A stretch of DNA of 64,000 nucleotides from LB3-1 sp036401895 (GCA_036401895.1 DASWTW010000007.1:9511-73510); one strand, 5' to 3'; positions 43,289-54,085 are shown, numbered from the stretch's first letter. Translations and numbers: made by a program. Notes: generated from the sequence alone by a model not told the origin.

Positions 43289-43738
43289 ATGAGTCAGGGG
43301 CGAAATACACAAACCAACGACGACGGACGCAGCACCAATCTGCGCGACTCGGCGATGATGGCACATCTGATGGACGCGCTCGAATCCGGCACCGACATCG
43401 GCCATTATGGGCGGCTCACCTTTGCGATGGTCGCGCGGCACTTTCTGGATGAAAGCGAGCTGGTGCGGCTGCTCAGCAACCAGCCCGACCACGGCGAGAC
43501 CGATGCGCGCTCGCTGGTGCAGCAGGTTCAGGATCGCGGCTACAACCCGCCCAAGCGCGAGCGGATTCTGGAGTGGCAGGCACAGCAGGACTTCCAGATC
43601 TGCCCGACGCCGGACGACCCCGCAAGCTGCAACGTGTATCGCGATCTGCGCTTTCCAGACGAGATTTATGAGCAGATCGACGAGTTTTATGAGGAGCGAG
43701 CCGAGTCGCGCGAGGTAGGCGGCCGGGATCAGTCCTGA
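43289..43738 (+). CDS. Conserved hypothetical protein
   Basis: 149 residues, AAAGGAG then ATG at 43289. No signal peptide or membrane segment; acidic and helix-rich. Notable segments: FAMVARHFLDESELVRLLSNQPDHGE, ARSLVQQVQDRGYNPPKRERILEWQAQQDF and QICPTPDDPASCNVYRDLRFPDEIYE. The GYNPP-RERILEWQ-CP-DDP-CNVYR set looks conserved in a way I recall from Chloroflexota hypotheticals. Two Cys (CP and SC) are present but no clear metal site. Function unknown. It follows the MarR gene by 89 bp and has its own terminator. Confidence 0.78.
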   Translation: MSQGRNTQTNDDGRSTNLRDSAMMAHLMDALESGTDIGHYGRLTFAMVARHFLDESELVRLLSNQPDHGETDARSLVQQVQDRGYNPPKRERILEWQAQQDFQICPTPDDPASCNVYRDLRFPDEIYEQIDEFYEERAESREVGGRDQS

Positions 43739-43776
43739 GCCACGACTGAGGAACAATCAGCCAGAGGCAGATCGAT

Positions 43777-43805
43777 AAACGGGGCGCACAGCAGACGCCC
43801 CGTTT
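43777..43805 (+). terminator. Terminator
   Basis: AAACGGGGCG and CGCCCCGTTT form a 10-bp stem with a 9-nt loop, 40 bp after the conserved hypothetical gene. Confidence 0.85.
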
Positions 43806-44079
43806 GTGTTTATTGACCCTGATTCCCACCGTCCTCAAAACTGTACCCGTTTTTGTACCCCTTAAACCGTGGATCTTACAGACCGTAGTGTGGTTTAATG
43901 AGCAGCACAGGAGTTAGTAAAAATTCCTAAACTATTCAAGCTCAGGATATCGCGTGATGCACAGGTCACGCCTTGTTCAGCCGAGTGACGCGCGTTCTGC
44001 GAACAACAAGCGTCATGTGCGCCGCGCACTGTTGGGGAGCAGCGCGCGGCGCAGTATTTAAGTCTCCCCGATCTGACGG
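43806..44079. other. Gene-free stretch with a GTACC pair
   Basis: About 270 bp with no convincing frame. CTGTACCCGTTTTTGTACCC (43841-43860) has two GTACC half-sites 12 bp apart. Remainder is unremarkable. Confidence 0.4.
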
Positions 44080-45477
44080 CTACTCGGTTTTGCTCCCGGT
44101 GCTTTCGGCATCATCCTTAATCCAGACAGTTTTTACGTTAACAAACTCGCGGATGCCGTACGCTCCCAGCTCGCGGCCGTAGCCTGAGTGCTTCACGCCG
44201 CCAAAAGGCAGACGCGGATCGGAGGCGACCATCCCGTTGATAAACACCTGGCCGGCCTCGATCTCGTCGATAAAACGCTCGCGCTCGGCCTCGTCGTTGG
44301 TCCAGGCGCTGCTGCCGAGACCAAACGGCGAGTCGTTGGCCAGCGCGATCGCCTCGTCGACGTTGCGGACACGGAAGAGCAGCGCCACGGGGCCAAAAAC
44401 CTCTTCGCGGTAGGCCGGCGCGGACTCGGGAATATCGGCGAGGACCGTGGGCGCGTAATAGTTGCCGGGCCGCTCCAGCCGCCGGCCACCGGTCAAACAG
44501 CGCGCACCGGCCGCGACCGAGCGCTGGACCTGCTGATCGAGATCCTGGAGAATGTCGGGCGTTGCCAGCGGGCCGATCGCCGTCGTCTCGTCCATGGGAT
44601 CGCCAACCTTGAGCGCGGCCATGCCGGCCACGAATCCGCGCTCGAACTCATCCGCGATCGACTCGGCGATAATAAAACGTTTGGCGGCGATGCACGACTG
44701 GCCGTTATTGATCGTACGCGCTTTGACAGCGGTGTCGATCGCTACGTCGAGATGCGCGCTCGGCATCACGATAAACGGATCGCTGCCGCCGAGCTCAAGC
44801 ACTGTTTTTTTGATCAGCTTGCCCGCCGTGGCCGCAACCTGACTGCCGGCCAGCTCGCTGCCGGTGAGCGTGGCCGCCTTGATGCGCTCGTCCTCCAGCA
44901 CGCGCTGGACCTTGTCGGAGCCGATCAGCAGCGTTTGGAACGCGCCCTCGGGGAAGCCGGCCCGCCGCACAATCTCCTCGATCGCCAGCGCGCACTCGGG
45001 CACATTCGAGGCGTGCTTGAGCAGCCCGACATTGCCGGCCATCAGCGCGGGAGCCACGAAGCGGAAAACCTGCCAGAAGGGAAAATTCCAGGGCATCACC
45101 GCCAGCACCGGCCCGACCGGCTGGTAGCGGATGTAGCTACAGGTTGCGTTGCTCTGGACCAGCTCGTCGGCAAGCAGCTGCTCGGCGTGCTCGGCGTAGT
45201 AGCGACAGGCCCAGGCGCACTTCTCGGCCTCGGCAACCGCCGACTGAAGCGTCTTGCCCATCTCGGTCGTCATGAGCCGGCCCCACTGCTGCTTCTCGTC
45301 TTCCAGGATCTGGGCTGCCCGCATCATCCAGGCGGCTCGCTCCTCAAACGACGTGCGCCGATACGAGCGAAACGTATCGACCGCAAGCTGAAGTTTGGCA
45401 TCGATCTGCCTGTCGCTCAAAGACTCGAAGGTTTTAAGCGTCTCGCCGGTCGCCGGATTAATCGTTGCAATCGCCAT
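44080..45477 (-). CDS. gabD: NAD(P)-dependent succinate-semialdehyde dehydrogenase-like aldehyde dehydrogenase
   Basis: 465 residues from the ATG at 45477 (GAGGTG upstream). Aldehyde dehydrogenase superfamily: MPWNFPFWQVFR (~127-138) cofactor loop, LTGSELAGSQVAATAGK (~203), catalytic Glu in VLELGGSDPFIV (~228-239), catalytic Cys in INNGQSCIAAKR (~262-273) and EEVFGPVALLF near the C-terminus. Pattern TINPATGETLKTF and LGGSDPFIVMPSAHLD is that of GabD-type succinate-semialdehyde dehydrogenases, which channel GABA carbon to succinate. Other short-chain aldehydes are possible. Stands alone. Confidence 0.85.
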   Translation of the reverse strand: MAIATINPATGETLKTFESLSDRQIDAKLQLAVDTFRSYRRTSFEERAAWMMRAAQILEDEKQQWGRLMTTEMGKTLQSAVAEAEKCAWACRYYAEHAEQLLADELVQSNATCSYIRYQPVGPVLAVMPWNFPFWQVFRFVAPALMAGNVGLLKHASNVPECALAIEEIVRRAGFPEGAFQTLLIGSDKVQRVLEDERIKAATLTGSELAGSQVAATAGKLIKKTVLELGGSDPFIVMPSAHLDVAIDTAVKARTINNGQSCIAAKRFIIAESIADEFERGFVAGMAALKVGDPMDETTAIGPLATPDILQDLDQQVQRSVAAGARCLTGGRRLERPGNYYAPTVLADIPESAPAYREEVFGPVALLFRVRNVDEAIALANDSPFGLGSSAWTNDEAERERFIDEIEAGQVFINGMVASDPRLPFGGVKHSGYGRELGAYGIREFVNVKTVWIKDDAESTGSKTE

Positions 45478-45790
45478 GCAGCACCTCGATTTCTGATGCA
45501 AAGAACGTTCACCAAGCAGCATTTCCCGCGCCGAAAATCGGCGGCTTCAACGCGTTGTTACCAGCCAGGCCGAGCGAGCCATAGGGAAATGGCCCGGCTG
45601 ACCAGTTTTTGAGCCGATCCGCGCTGCGCAGGTTTCCCAGCGCGCGGCGATCATAGCCGTGAATCGGCGAACACACAAATGAGTGTATGCGAAGAGCCAG
45701 ACCCCACAGCTGCCGTGTGGGATCTGCCGGAGGATTGCGCTTGAGGTAGCGTGCGGGGAAAGGGGAAATGCCGCGTTGAAAAGCTCAGCT
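45478..45790. other. Gene-free stretch with an imperfect hairpin
   Basis: About 310 bp without a convincing frame. AGACCCCACA and TGTGGGATCT (45699-45725) form a stem with one mismatch, perhaps a weak terminator for the nucleoside hydrolase gene on the minus strand. Nothing else is seen. Confidence 0.4.
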
Positions 45791-46984
45791 TCAGGTCAGC
45801 GCCCGAAAGAAGCGGTCGCGCACGCCGTCCACATCGATCGCCGAAACCCAGGCGACGTTCGCCGGCTCGCGGCTATAGATCGCGAAGAACTCGTTGACCA
45901 CGCGCTGCATATCGTTGGGGTAGCGATCGACGATCGCGCTCAGCTCGGCATCCGTGGCGATCAGCGTCAGCCGCTCGATAAAGCTCAGCCCGACGATCGT
46001 CTGGCCGCGCGCCAGGCAGTCATCGGTGATAATCTTGACCAGCGCCTCCTGAGTCGTGGCCAGCGTGGGATCGAGCGCCACCATCATCGCGACGACGTCG
46101 GGAAGATTGGCCCGCTCCACGCCGGTAAGCTGATCAAAGGCTGCCAGCAGGCCACGCAAAGGCTGCACCAGGAAACGACCGCCGCGATTGCTGCTGCGCT
46201 CCAAAAGATTCACCTCTTCCGGCGTGATCGCAAAGTCGGTGAAGGTGTCCAGCGGCAGCATCGTGATCGGAATGCCCGATCGGAGCACGATCTCGGCGGC
46301 CTCTGGATCTTGCCAGGCGTTGAACTCCGTCACCGCCGTCTGGTTGCCGCCACACTTCGCGCCGCCCAGCCACACAATCCGCCCGATGCCCTCGGCGGTG
46401 CGTGGAAAGCGCTGCAAGGTCTGCGCCAGATTGGTCAGCGGCCCCAGCGCGACGACGGTGAAGCCGGGCCGCGATTGGGACAGGCGATGATAAAAGGCCG
46501 GCACGTTCTTTTGGACGCCACGGATCGGCAGCGGCTTTTGCGCGCCCCACAGCCCATCCCGGCCGTGAATCAGCTTGGGAATGCTGCTCAGCTCGCCGTT
46601 CAGCGGCTGCTCCGCGCCCATCAGCACCGGAACGTTGCGTGTGGGAGCGACGGTATCCAGCACGGTCAGCACATTGCGCGTGGCGTTTTCCAGCGATGTA
46701 TTGCCGGCAACTGTACAAATACCCAGCAGCTCATAGGCATACTGCCGCTGGCTGAGCAGCCAGACCAATGCCGATGCATCGTCGACACCAGGGTCGGTAT
46801 CGATAACCAGGGCGGTCGATCCGTTCGCGGCCGCTTTATCAGTTGTGCGCGTTGAAGGTGATCCTGTCTGCGCATGGGCAGCAGCAGGACCAGTGAGCAA
46901 AGAATCATCCAGACCCAGCGCTGCAAAAGCAGCGAGCATGGTTTTTCCAGTCCGCGTCAGAAACGTCCGCCGATCGTGAGCCAT
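45791..46984 (-). CDS. Nucleoside hydrolase, Tat-exported
   Basis: 397 residues. N-terminal DRRTFLTRTGKTMLAAFAAL is a twin-arginine signal with a following hydrophobic stretch and AHAQ cleavage region. The mature enzyme shows IDTDPGVDDASALVWLL (~61-77), the Asp cluster that binds Ca2+ and ribose in the IUNH fold, then ALGPLTNLAQTLQRFP (~179) and VTEFNAWQDPEAAEIVL (~212-228). Cleaves nucleosides to base and ribose, here outside the cytoplasm, for salvage. AAGGAG precedes the ATG at 46984. Confidence 0.9.
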   Translation of the reverse strand: MAHDRRTFLTRTGKTMLAAFAALGLDDSLLTGPAAAHAQTGSPSTRTTDKAAANGSTALVIDTDPGVDDASALVWLLSQRQYAYELLGICTVAGNTSLENATRNVLTVLDTVAPTRNVPVLMGAEQPLNGELSSIPKLIHGRDGLWGAQKPLPIRGVQKNVPAFYHRLSQSRPGFTVVALGPLTNLAQTLQRFPRTAEGIGRIVWLGGAKCGGNQTAVTEFNAWQDPEAAEIVLRSGIPITMLPLDTFTDFAITPEEVNLLERSSNRGGRFLVQPLRGLLAAFDQLTGVERANLPDVVAMMVALDPTLATTQEALVKIITDDCLARGQTIVGLSFIERLTLIATDAELSAIVDRYPNDMQRVVNEFFAIYSREPANVAWVSAIDVDGVRDRFFRALT

Positions 46985-47177
46985 ATATCTAAACTCCTTA
47001 AGATGTTGTCCACGTTAGGGATCGCCGGCACACGATCGGGGGTGATAGTGTGCGGCAACGTGGTGCCAGAACGACAGTACTGGCTGCGAGGAAATGTGAT
47101 GGTAGTATACGCGGGAACTAGCACCCCCTGTCTCCTATTCTTGTACGTCCAGAGGTTCATTCAGCGGGAGGAGCGTA

Positions 47178-48527
47178 GTGTTCTCTCACGTGCTACGGCA
47201 TCGCGTGTTGTCTCGGGTCGTCCGTCGTCTAATCAATAGCTGGCGTCCTCTGGAGCCGATCGTGCTCCTGACGCTGATCTTTGCCGGGATTCTGGTGATC
47301 GTGGGCACGATCAGCTTGATTTTGCAGGACGCCGATCCCATCGTCATCGCCATCGACTTTGTGGTCGGTGGGCTCCTGTACCTGATGGGCCGCTGGATGA
47401 TCCACAGCCCGCAGGCGGTCGCGCCGCGTGTGATCGTGGTGGCGCTGATCACAATCGGCAGCTTCGTCGGAATCTCGTTCTCGCAGTTTCCGGCTGCTCG
47501 CTCGGCCGGCATGATCTTGCCGGTGCTGTTTGCGGTTGTCGCGTCTGGTCGCATCTTTCCCATCGTCTTCTACCCGCTGGTCGTGGTGATCGGCATGCAT
47601 CTGAGCCCAGGCGAGAATCCGAGCCCGAAGATTGACCGTCAGGAGTACACCGGCTTTGAGTTCGGCTTCGCGCTGCTGCTCTTTCTGGTAATGTGGAGCA
47701 TCCGCGAACATGCCGCCTGGCAGGGCGCGCAACGCGCAGATGCCGCCGCCAAGCTCCAGCAGGAGCAGATTCTGACGACCTTTATGCGCTTCATCGCGCA
47801 CGAGCTGCGCGGCACCACCGCCGTGCTTTCCGCGCTCGCACCGACGCTCAAAACTCGGCTGACCGCCGTGCCGCAGGAGTGGACCCAGATCGATGGGCAG
47901 GCCGCTTATACTGCTTATGCCGACACCACAAAGCGCATCAACGATCTACTCCAACGGCTATTGATTATCACGCGAAGTGGAGTATTATCAGCTGAGCAGA
48001 TCCAGCCGGTCGCGATCACGCCGCTGCTGCTGGAAGCCGCCAGCGAGATCCGCGCCCTGGATATACCCGTCGAGATCACGCTCGACGTTCCACCCGATCT
48101 AGAGGTCATCGCCGATCCCGCCTATCTCTCGATGGCCTGTACGACGGCGCTCCGCAACGCCGCCGAGGCCATGCAGGTTTCGGACGACCCCGTCATCACG
48201 ATTCGGGTGCTCCAATCTGAGCGCTCCACCACCATTCGCATCGAGGACTCTGGTCCCGGCTTTCCACCGCAGCTCCTGACTCAGCTTCAGTCGCTGGGAA
48301 CGGAGAGCGCTTTACCAGTCGGCATATTTACCACCAAAATCAGCGGCACCGGTCTGGGCCTACCGCTGATGGATCGGGTGGCGCGGCTGCACCACGGCTA
48401 CTTCAACTATGGCAACCTGCCGAAACGCGGCGCGTGGATTCAGATAGTGCTGCCGAACATTCCAGCCGCGCTCGCGGCTGAGCACGAGCTGTGCGACGAA
48501 ACGAGCATCGCAACGATCACTACATAG
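47178..48527 (+). CDS. Membrane-bound sensor histidine kinase
   Basis: 449 residues from a GTG at 47178 with GGGAGGAG upstream. Five or six membrane helices fill ~25-178 (LEPIVLLTLIFAGILVIVGTI onward), with no large extracytoplasmic domain. Then a short coiled segment, H-box FMRFIAHELRGTTAVL (His in AHELR, ~211), a HATPase with DSGPGFPPQLL (~369) and SGTGLGLPLMDRVARLHHG (~391). The N-box RNAAEAM is recognizable. Partner receiver protein lies 15 bp downstream, so the two probably form a phosphorelay. Signal unknown; sensing through the membrane bundle is likely. Confidence 0.88.
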   Translation: MFSHVLRHRVLSRVVRRLINSWRPLEPIVLLTLIFAGILVIVGTISLILQDADPIVIAIDFVVGGLLYLMGRWMIHSPQAVAPRVIVVALITIGSFVGISFSQFPAARSAGMILPVLFAVVASGRIFPIVFYPLVVVIGMHLSPGENPSPKIDRQEYTGFEFGFALLLFLVMWSIREHAAWQGAQRADAAAKLQQEQILTTFMRFIAHELRGTTAVLSALAPTLKTRLTAVPQEWTQIDGQAAYTAYADTTKRINDLLQRLLIITRSGVLSAEQIQPVAITPLLLEAASEIRALDIPVEITLDVPPDLEVIADPAYLSMACTTALRNAAEAMQVSDDPVITIRVLQSERSTTIRIEDSGPGFPPQLLTQLQSLGTESALPVGIFTTKISGTGLGLPLMDRVARLHHGYFNYGNLPKRGAWIQIVLPNIPAALAAEHELCDETSIATITT

Positions 48528-48542
48528 GAGCATGGAGAGCTT

Positions 48543-49019
48543 ATGGGACCAATGGGCACTGCCGCTATCACCCGCACGCCGGTTATCATCGTTGAAGACA
48601 ACATCGGGATCGCATTTTTGCTCGCCGAGCAGCTGCGTGCCGAGGCCGAGCAGTTGCAAGCCTTTGACATGGACGGCCAGCATCAGATCGTCGCCAGCGG
48701 CTACCGATTGCTCCGCACGCTCGACGCTCAGGTAGATCAGACGGTTCGCCTGATCATTCTGGACTTCATGCTCTCCGACGGGGAGTGCCTGCCGGTTCTG
48801 GCGCGGCTGCGTGACGAAGAAGGCAAGAACGCGCATCCGGCGCTCCATCCCGAGGCGCGCATCATCGGCTGGAGCGCCAACGAGCAGTCGGTGACGACGT
48901 TCCGCGCCGCCCGTGCCGACGGCTTCATCTCCAAGCATCGCGACCCCAAACTACTGATCCAGGACGTCCTCCAGCTGCTCCAGCGGCTCAACAATGCACA
49001 TTGGGTCGAGCTGCGCTAG
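48543..49019 (+). CDS. Receiver-domain protein (atypical response regulator)
   Basis: 158 residues, single receiver domain with insertions. Acidic residues in VIIVEDNIGIAF (~14-25), phosphoacceptor Asp in LIILDFMLSDGE (~70-81), switch Ser in IIGWSANEQS (~107) and Lys in FISKHRDP (~129-136). The loop after beta-1 and the segment RDEEGKNAHPALHPEARII are longer than usual. No output domain. It follows the histidine kinase by 15 bp, likely co-translated. Confidence 0.84.
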   Translation: MGPMGTAAITRTPVIIVEDNIGIAFLLAEQLRAEAEQLQAFDMDGQHQIVASGYRLLRTLDAQVDQTVRLIILDFMLSDGECLPVLARLRDEEGKNAHPALHPEARIIGWSANEQSVTTFRAARADGFISKHRDPKLLIQDVLQLLQRLNNAHWVELR

Positions 49020-49190
49020 CTCACGCGCTCCCAGCCCGGCCTCAGAGACGTCTGCCGTCAGGCTGGCGTCTCTTCTCTTTGCGCTCCATCTCCTTCAACA
49101 GCCGCCCGTGCTAGAATGGCACGACGTGAGCGCGGCACCGGCCTGTCTGTGTGCCGCGCTTGCGACCGATCGTCAAAGGAGAAGATCGAT

Positions 49191-50261
49191 ATGACCAGCG
49201 CATGGGCTCGCGCAGCTATTGCGAAAATTCACGCCGATTTCAATCGCTCGGCTGATACACATCTGATCCATCTGCCGCTTCCGGCAACACCACAGATTCA
49301 GCTCTACATGAAAGACGAGTCGACCCACGTCACGGGCAGCTTGAAACACCGGCTGGCGCGCTCGCTCTTTTTGTACGCGCTGTGTAACGGCTGGATCAAC
49401 CAGGAAACGCCGATCATCGAGGCCTCGTCGGGCAGCACCGCGATCTCGGAGGCCTACTTCGCACGGCTGCTGGGCCTGCGCTTTATTGCCGTGATGGCCA
49501 AAACCACATCGCCGGCCAAGATCAAGCGCATCATGCAGTACGGCGGCGAGTATCTGCTGGTAGACGATCCCAGCCTGGATCGTCAGGCCGCCCAGCAGCT
49601 AGCCGATGAGATCGACGGCCACTTCATGGATCAGTTCACCTACGCCGAGCGCGCAACCGACTGGCGCGGCAACAACAATATTGCCGAGTCGATCTTTCAG
49701 CAGCTTTCTCAGGAGCCGCATCCGATCCCGCGCTGGTTTGTGTGCGGCGCGGGAACCGGCGGCACGTCGGCCACGGTGGCGCGCTACATCCGATACCAGG
49801 GCTATGAGACGCAGGTTTGTGTCGTCGATCCCGAGCATTCGGTCTTTTACGACTACTACCACGATCGCAATCCTGGCATCCGGCTGCACTGTAGCTCCGG
49901 CATCGAAGGCATCGGCAGGCCACAGGTCGAGCCGTCGTTTCTGCCGCACTGCATCGATCGCATGCTGCGCGTGCCGAACCACGCCTCATATGCGGCGCTG
50001 TACTTTCTAGCCGAGCTGACCGGCAAGCGCTGCGGCGGCTCGACCGGCACCGCGCTCTACGGTGCGCTCCAGCTGATCGCCGAGATGGTGCGACGCGGCG
50101 AGAGCGGCTCGGTTGTGCTGCCAATCGGCGACTCGGGCGAGCTGTATCTCGACAGCTACTACAGTCCCGACTGGCTGGCGGAGCAGCACTGCAATCTTGC
50201 GCCGTACAGCGCCCAGCTTCAAACCTTCTACACCAGCGGCGTCTGGCAAGCGATCAGCTGA
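49191..50261 (+). CDS. cds1: PLP-dependent L-cysteine desulfhydrase, Cds1-type
   Basis: 356 residues from the ATG at 49191 with AAAGGAG upstream; the longer frame is dispensable. Fold-type II PLP enzyme. GSLKHRLARSLFLYALCNGWI (~50-70) carries the PLP lysine, EASSGSTAISEAYFARLLG (~77) binds the carboxylate, and GAGTGGTSATVARYIRYQG (~182) binds phosphate. The pattern closely follows mycobacterial Cds1 (Rv3684), which degrades cysteine to pyruvate, ammonia and sulfide. A cysteine synthase activity cannot be excluded. Stands between a receiver gene and a secreted esterase. Confidence 0.85.
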   Translation: MTSAWARAAIAKIHADFNRSADTHLIHLPLPATPQIQLYMKDESTHVTGSLKHRLARSLFLYALCNGWINQETPIIEASSGSTAISEAYFARLLGLRFIAVMAKTTSPAKIKRIMQYGGEYLLVDDPSLDRQAAQQLADEIDGHFMDQFTYAERATDWRGNNNIAESIFQQLSQEPHPIPRWFVCGAGTGGTSATVARYIRYQGYETQVCVVDPEHSVFYDYYHDRNPGIRLHCSSGIEGIGRPQVEPSFLPHCIDRMLRVPNHASYAALYFLAELTGKRCGGSTGTALYGALQLIAEMVRRGESGSVVLPIGDSGELYLDSYYSPDWLAEQHCNLAPYSAQLQTFYTSGVWQAIS

Positions 50262-50345
50262 GCGGCTCGTCTGCTCCATTCGCCGGACGTATCGCAATAG
50301 GACCATACCGAATCAATCAGCTCACTTCTGCCAGACCTGCAGCTG

Positions 50346-51761
<1,416 letters not shown>

Positions 51762-52181
51762 AGGCGACTCCTTGCGGCGTAAGGCGCAGACCGATTGAAG
51801 CTGGGTAGCCAGGCAAGCGATGTAAGTGTCTCATCCTGGGAATGGCTCGCCGCGCTACTCAAGCGCTTCTCAGCATAGGCAGCGGCGATGCAAGCGACAA
51901 GCTGTCAAATAGTCCTATCGTGAGCGGCTCCATTCCGGCAGGCTCACGATTAATCTATGAGCTGCTTAACCGGTGGAAGTGCTTCACCAGTGCCGGTTCA
52001 AGCCGATGGTCATGCTTGCGCCCGCGTGAGACGAGAGAAAAAATTACGAATACAGCGCCGAAGCGTTTAGAGGATTGGATTCGCTACCAGTAGAGCCAGC
52101 CGGTTGCAGTTACTTGTTGGGAATCGTTTAGCTGCCAGGCGGGGACTAGCGGGAAGCCCGGCTTGTGCGGTGTAAGGAATG
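51762..52181. other. Gene-free stretch
   Basis: About 420 bp between the secreted hydrolase start and the AP2-like gene end. Frames present (e.g. 51842-52093) look like chance frames. I see no element. Confidence 0.5.
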
Positions 52182-52637
52182 CTACTCGTCAGTGTAGGCA
52201 GGCGTGCGCAATCTGTCGCGCTCTCCCTGCTGGCGCGCCTTACGAGCGAGCTGAAGCGCGCGCTTCTCCCCGTGACGAGCGATCGAGAACTTGGTGCGGC
52301 GCTGCTTGCCGACGGTGGTCGTCCAGGTTGCTTCGTAGTATTCGGTGTGGCCTTCACGCCGCCGCCGAACGCCGGGTACGCCGGTCGATGAGTGGATCGT
52401 TCCCAGAACTTGACGCTCCGTACGTGGCTTGCCAAGCTCCTTTTCGGTCGCATCGCGCCAGTCGAGCGCGGCGACCAAAGCCGCCAGCCGATCGCCGTGT
52501 ACTCGATCAGAGAAGAACTTGGAGCGGCGCTCGCCTTTCCACTGGATACGAACGAAATATCCGTGGGTGTTCTTCTTAGGATGATCGATTCGGGTAAGGT
52601 TTTTGTGTCGAACGGTTCTGGATCTCATGTTGATCAC
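52182..52637 (-). CDS. Small protein with two AP2/ERF-like DNA-binding repeats
   Basis: 151 residues, basic. Two similar units: ~14-75 (LTRIDHPKKNTHGYFVRIQW, KGERRSKFFSDRVHG, LAALVAALDWRD) and ~84-140 (STGVPGVRRRREGHTEYYEA, QRRTKFSIARHGEKRALQLA). The G-x-R/F-Y-x-A-x-W, three-strand sheet followed by an Arg/Ala-rich helix is the AP2 pattern, seen in bacteria both as free proteins and as domains of homing endonucleases. No nuclease domain here, so a free DNA-binding protein or a remnant. Upstream DNA carries GTATC/GTACC half-sites. Confidence 0.7.
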   Translation of the reverse strand: MINMRSRTVRHKNLTRIDHPKKNTHGYFVRIQWKGERRSKFFSDRVHGDRLAALVAALDWRDATEKELGKPRTERQVLGTIHSSTGVPGVRRRREGHTEYYEATWTTTVGKQRRTKFSIARHGEKRALQLARKARQQGERDRLRTPAYTDE

Positions 52638-52691
52638 GTGCCATTCCGTTATGGAGGTTTGGTAGTGCTAGTTAGCATTATACACCGACTC

Positions 52692-52717
52692 AGGTATCTT
52701 TGTATCACTTTTGTACC
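52692..52717. promoter_or_regulatory. GTATC/GTACC half-sites upstream of the AP2-like gene
   Basis: GTATC (52694), GTATC (52702) and GTACC (52713) occur in TTTGTATCACTTTTGTACC; the last pair is 11 bp apart and matches the tandem motif at 19411-19432. Confidence 0.4.
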
Positions 52718-52905
52718 ATAAGCATGCATAGAGGTATGTAGCTGCCATAAGAAGACTTATGTATCAAATACCGACTTTTATACCAGGCTCTTACTTTGCT
52801 TAACGCGATCTCAGGACTAATTCTCACAATTCGATGCTATGTGGCTCCGATCGGCGGCGGGTACGGTATCATATGCAAGATTGGCGGGTCGATAAAGGAG
52901 AAGCC

Positions 52906-53688
52906 ATGCTGAGAACGGTGAGAGCCACACGCTACGTCACGCCGCTGCGCGAGGGCGGCTCGCTCCCGGCGATTATCGAAGCCGACGACGACGGCATGTA
53001 TGTTTTGAAATTTCGCGGCGCAGCTCAAGGGCCGAAGGTTTTGATCGCCGAGCTGATCTGCGGGGAGCTAGGGCGCGCGCTGGGGCTACCGATCCCGGAG
53101 ATCGTGTTTGTGGACTTCGACCCGGCGTTGGGATTGAACGAGCCGCACGAGGAGATCCAAGCGCTGATCGAGGCCAGCGCGGGGCTCAACCTGGCGCTCG
53201 ACTATCTGCCGGGCTCGCTCGGCTTCGACACGGTGACGCTGCCCGAGATCGATCCGGCGCTGGCCTCCGCGATCGTCTGGTTCGACGCGTATATCACCAA
53301 CGTCGACCGCACGCCGCGCAACACGAATCTGCTGTGGTGGCATCGCAAGCTGTGGCTGATCGATCACGGCGCGGCGCTGTATGTTCAGCACACCTGGACC
53401 GATTATCTCAAGCGGGCGCGCAGCCCTTTCGCCGCGATCAAAGACCATGTACTGCTGCCGGTCGCCGGCGATCTGCGGGGCGCTGACGAGGCGCTGGCAC
53501 CGCGCATCACACCCGCGCTGATCGAGGAGATCGTCGCGATGGTGCCCGACGCCTGGATGCGCGACGATCCGGCCTTCGCCGATCATGCCGCGCAGCGCCG
53601 GGCCTACGTCGACTACCTGGTCAATCGCCTGGAATCACCGCGTATGTTTGTGGAGGAGGCGATCAATGTCCGCGCGCAGTTCCTTTGA
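52906..53688 (+). CDS. HipA-like kinase family protein
   Basis: 260 residues from the ATG at 52906 (AAAGGAG upstream). Pattern of HipA-like kinases that are not in classical HipBA modules: MYVLKFRGAAQGPKVLIAEL (~32-51) with catalytic-type Lys, LDYLPGSLGFDT, WFDAYITNVDRTPRNTNLLWWHRKLWLIDHGAAL (~125-158), where D-x-x-x-NxDRxxRNxN is the catalytic loop and IDHG the Mg2+-binding motif. C-terminal helical part is unremarkable. No HipB antitoxin upstream. Its 3' end overlaps a DUF3037 gene by 23 bp, a known pairing of this protein type, function unknown. Confidence 0.83.
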   Translation: MLRTVRATRYVTPLREGGSLPAIIEADDDGMYVLKFRGAAQGPKVLIAELICGELGRALGLPIPEIVFVDFDPALGLNEPHEEIQALIEASAGLNLALDYLPGSLGFDTVTLPEIDPALASAIVWFDAYITNVDRTPRNTNLLWWHRKLWLIDHGAALYVQHTWTDYLKRARSPFAAIKDHVLLPVAGDLRGADEALAPRITPALIEEIVAMVPDAWMRDDPAFADHAAQRRAYVDYLVNRLESPRMFVEEAINVRAQFL

Positions 53689-54085
53689 GTACGCCGTTAT
53701 CCGCATTGTGCCCAGAGTTGAGCGCGGCGAGTGCCTTAATGTGGGCGTGGTGCTCTTCTGTCGTACGCGGCGCTTTCTCGACGCGCGGATCGAGCCGGAT
53801 TTCGCGCGGCTGGCAGCCTTCGCGCCGGGACTGGATCTCGGGCCGATCCAGGAGCAGCTCGATCATATGCTGCTGATCTGCAAGGGCGGCAAAGGCGCCG
53901 GGCCGATCGGGCTGCTGCCGCAGCAAGAGCGCTTTCGCTGGCTCGTCGCGCCGCGCAGCACGATCATCCAGCCGTCGCCGGTTCACTGCGGCATATGCGA
54001 CGATCCGGCGCTGGCGCTCGACCGGCTGCTGGTCTCGATGGTGCTCCCGATCGACCAGGAGCGCGATCCAGCTCCGCGATCTTGA
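53666..54085 (+). CDS. DUF3037 domain protein
   Basis: 139 residues from the ATG at 53666 with GGAGG upstream, overlapping the HipA-like gene end by 23 bp in another frame, so coupled translation. SFEYAVIRIVPRVERGECLNVGVVLFCRTRRFLDARIE (~6-43) is the DUF3037 signature, with R-x-E-R-G-E-x-x-N-V-G. The rest has an IQEQLDHMLLICKGGKGAGPIG loop and a variable end with RSTIIQPSPVHCGICDDP. No catalytic motif recognized. Partner of the HipA-like kinase, perhaps its regulator or substrate. Confidence 0.84.
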   Translation: MSARSSFEYAVIRIVPRVERGECLNVGVVLFCRTRRFLDARIEPDFARLAAFAPGLDLGPIQEQLDHMLLICKGGKGAGPIGLLPQQERFRWLVAPRSTIIQPSPVHCGICDDPALALDRLLVSMVLPIDQERDPAPRS

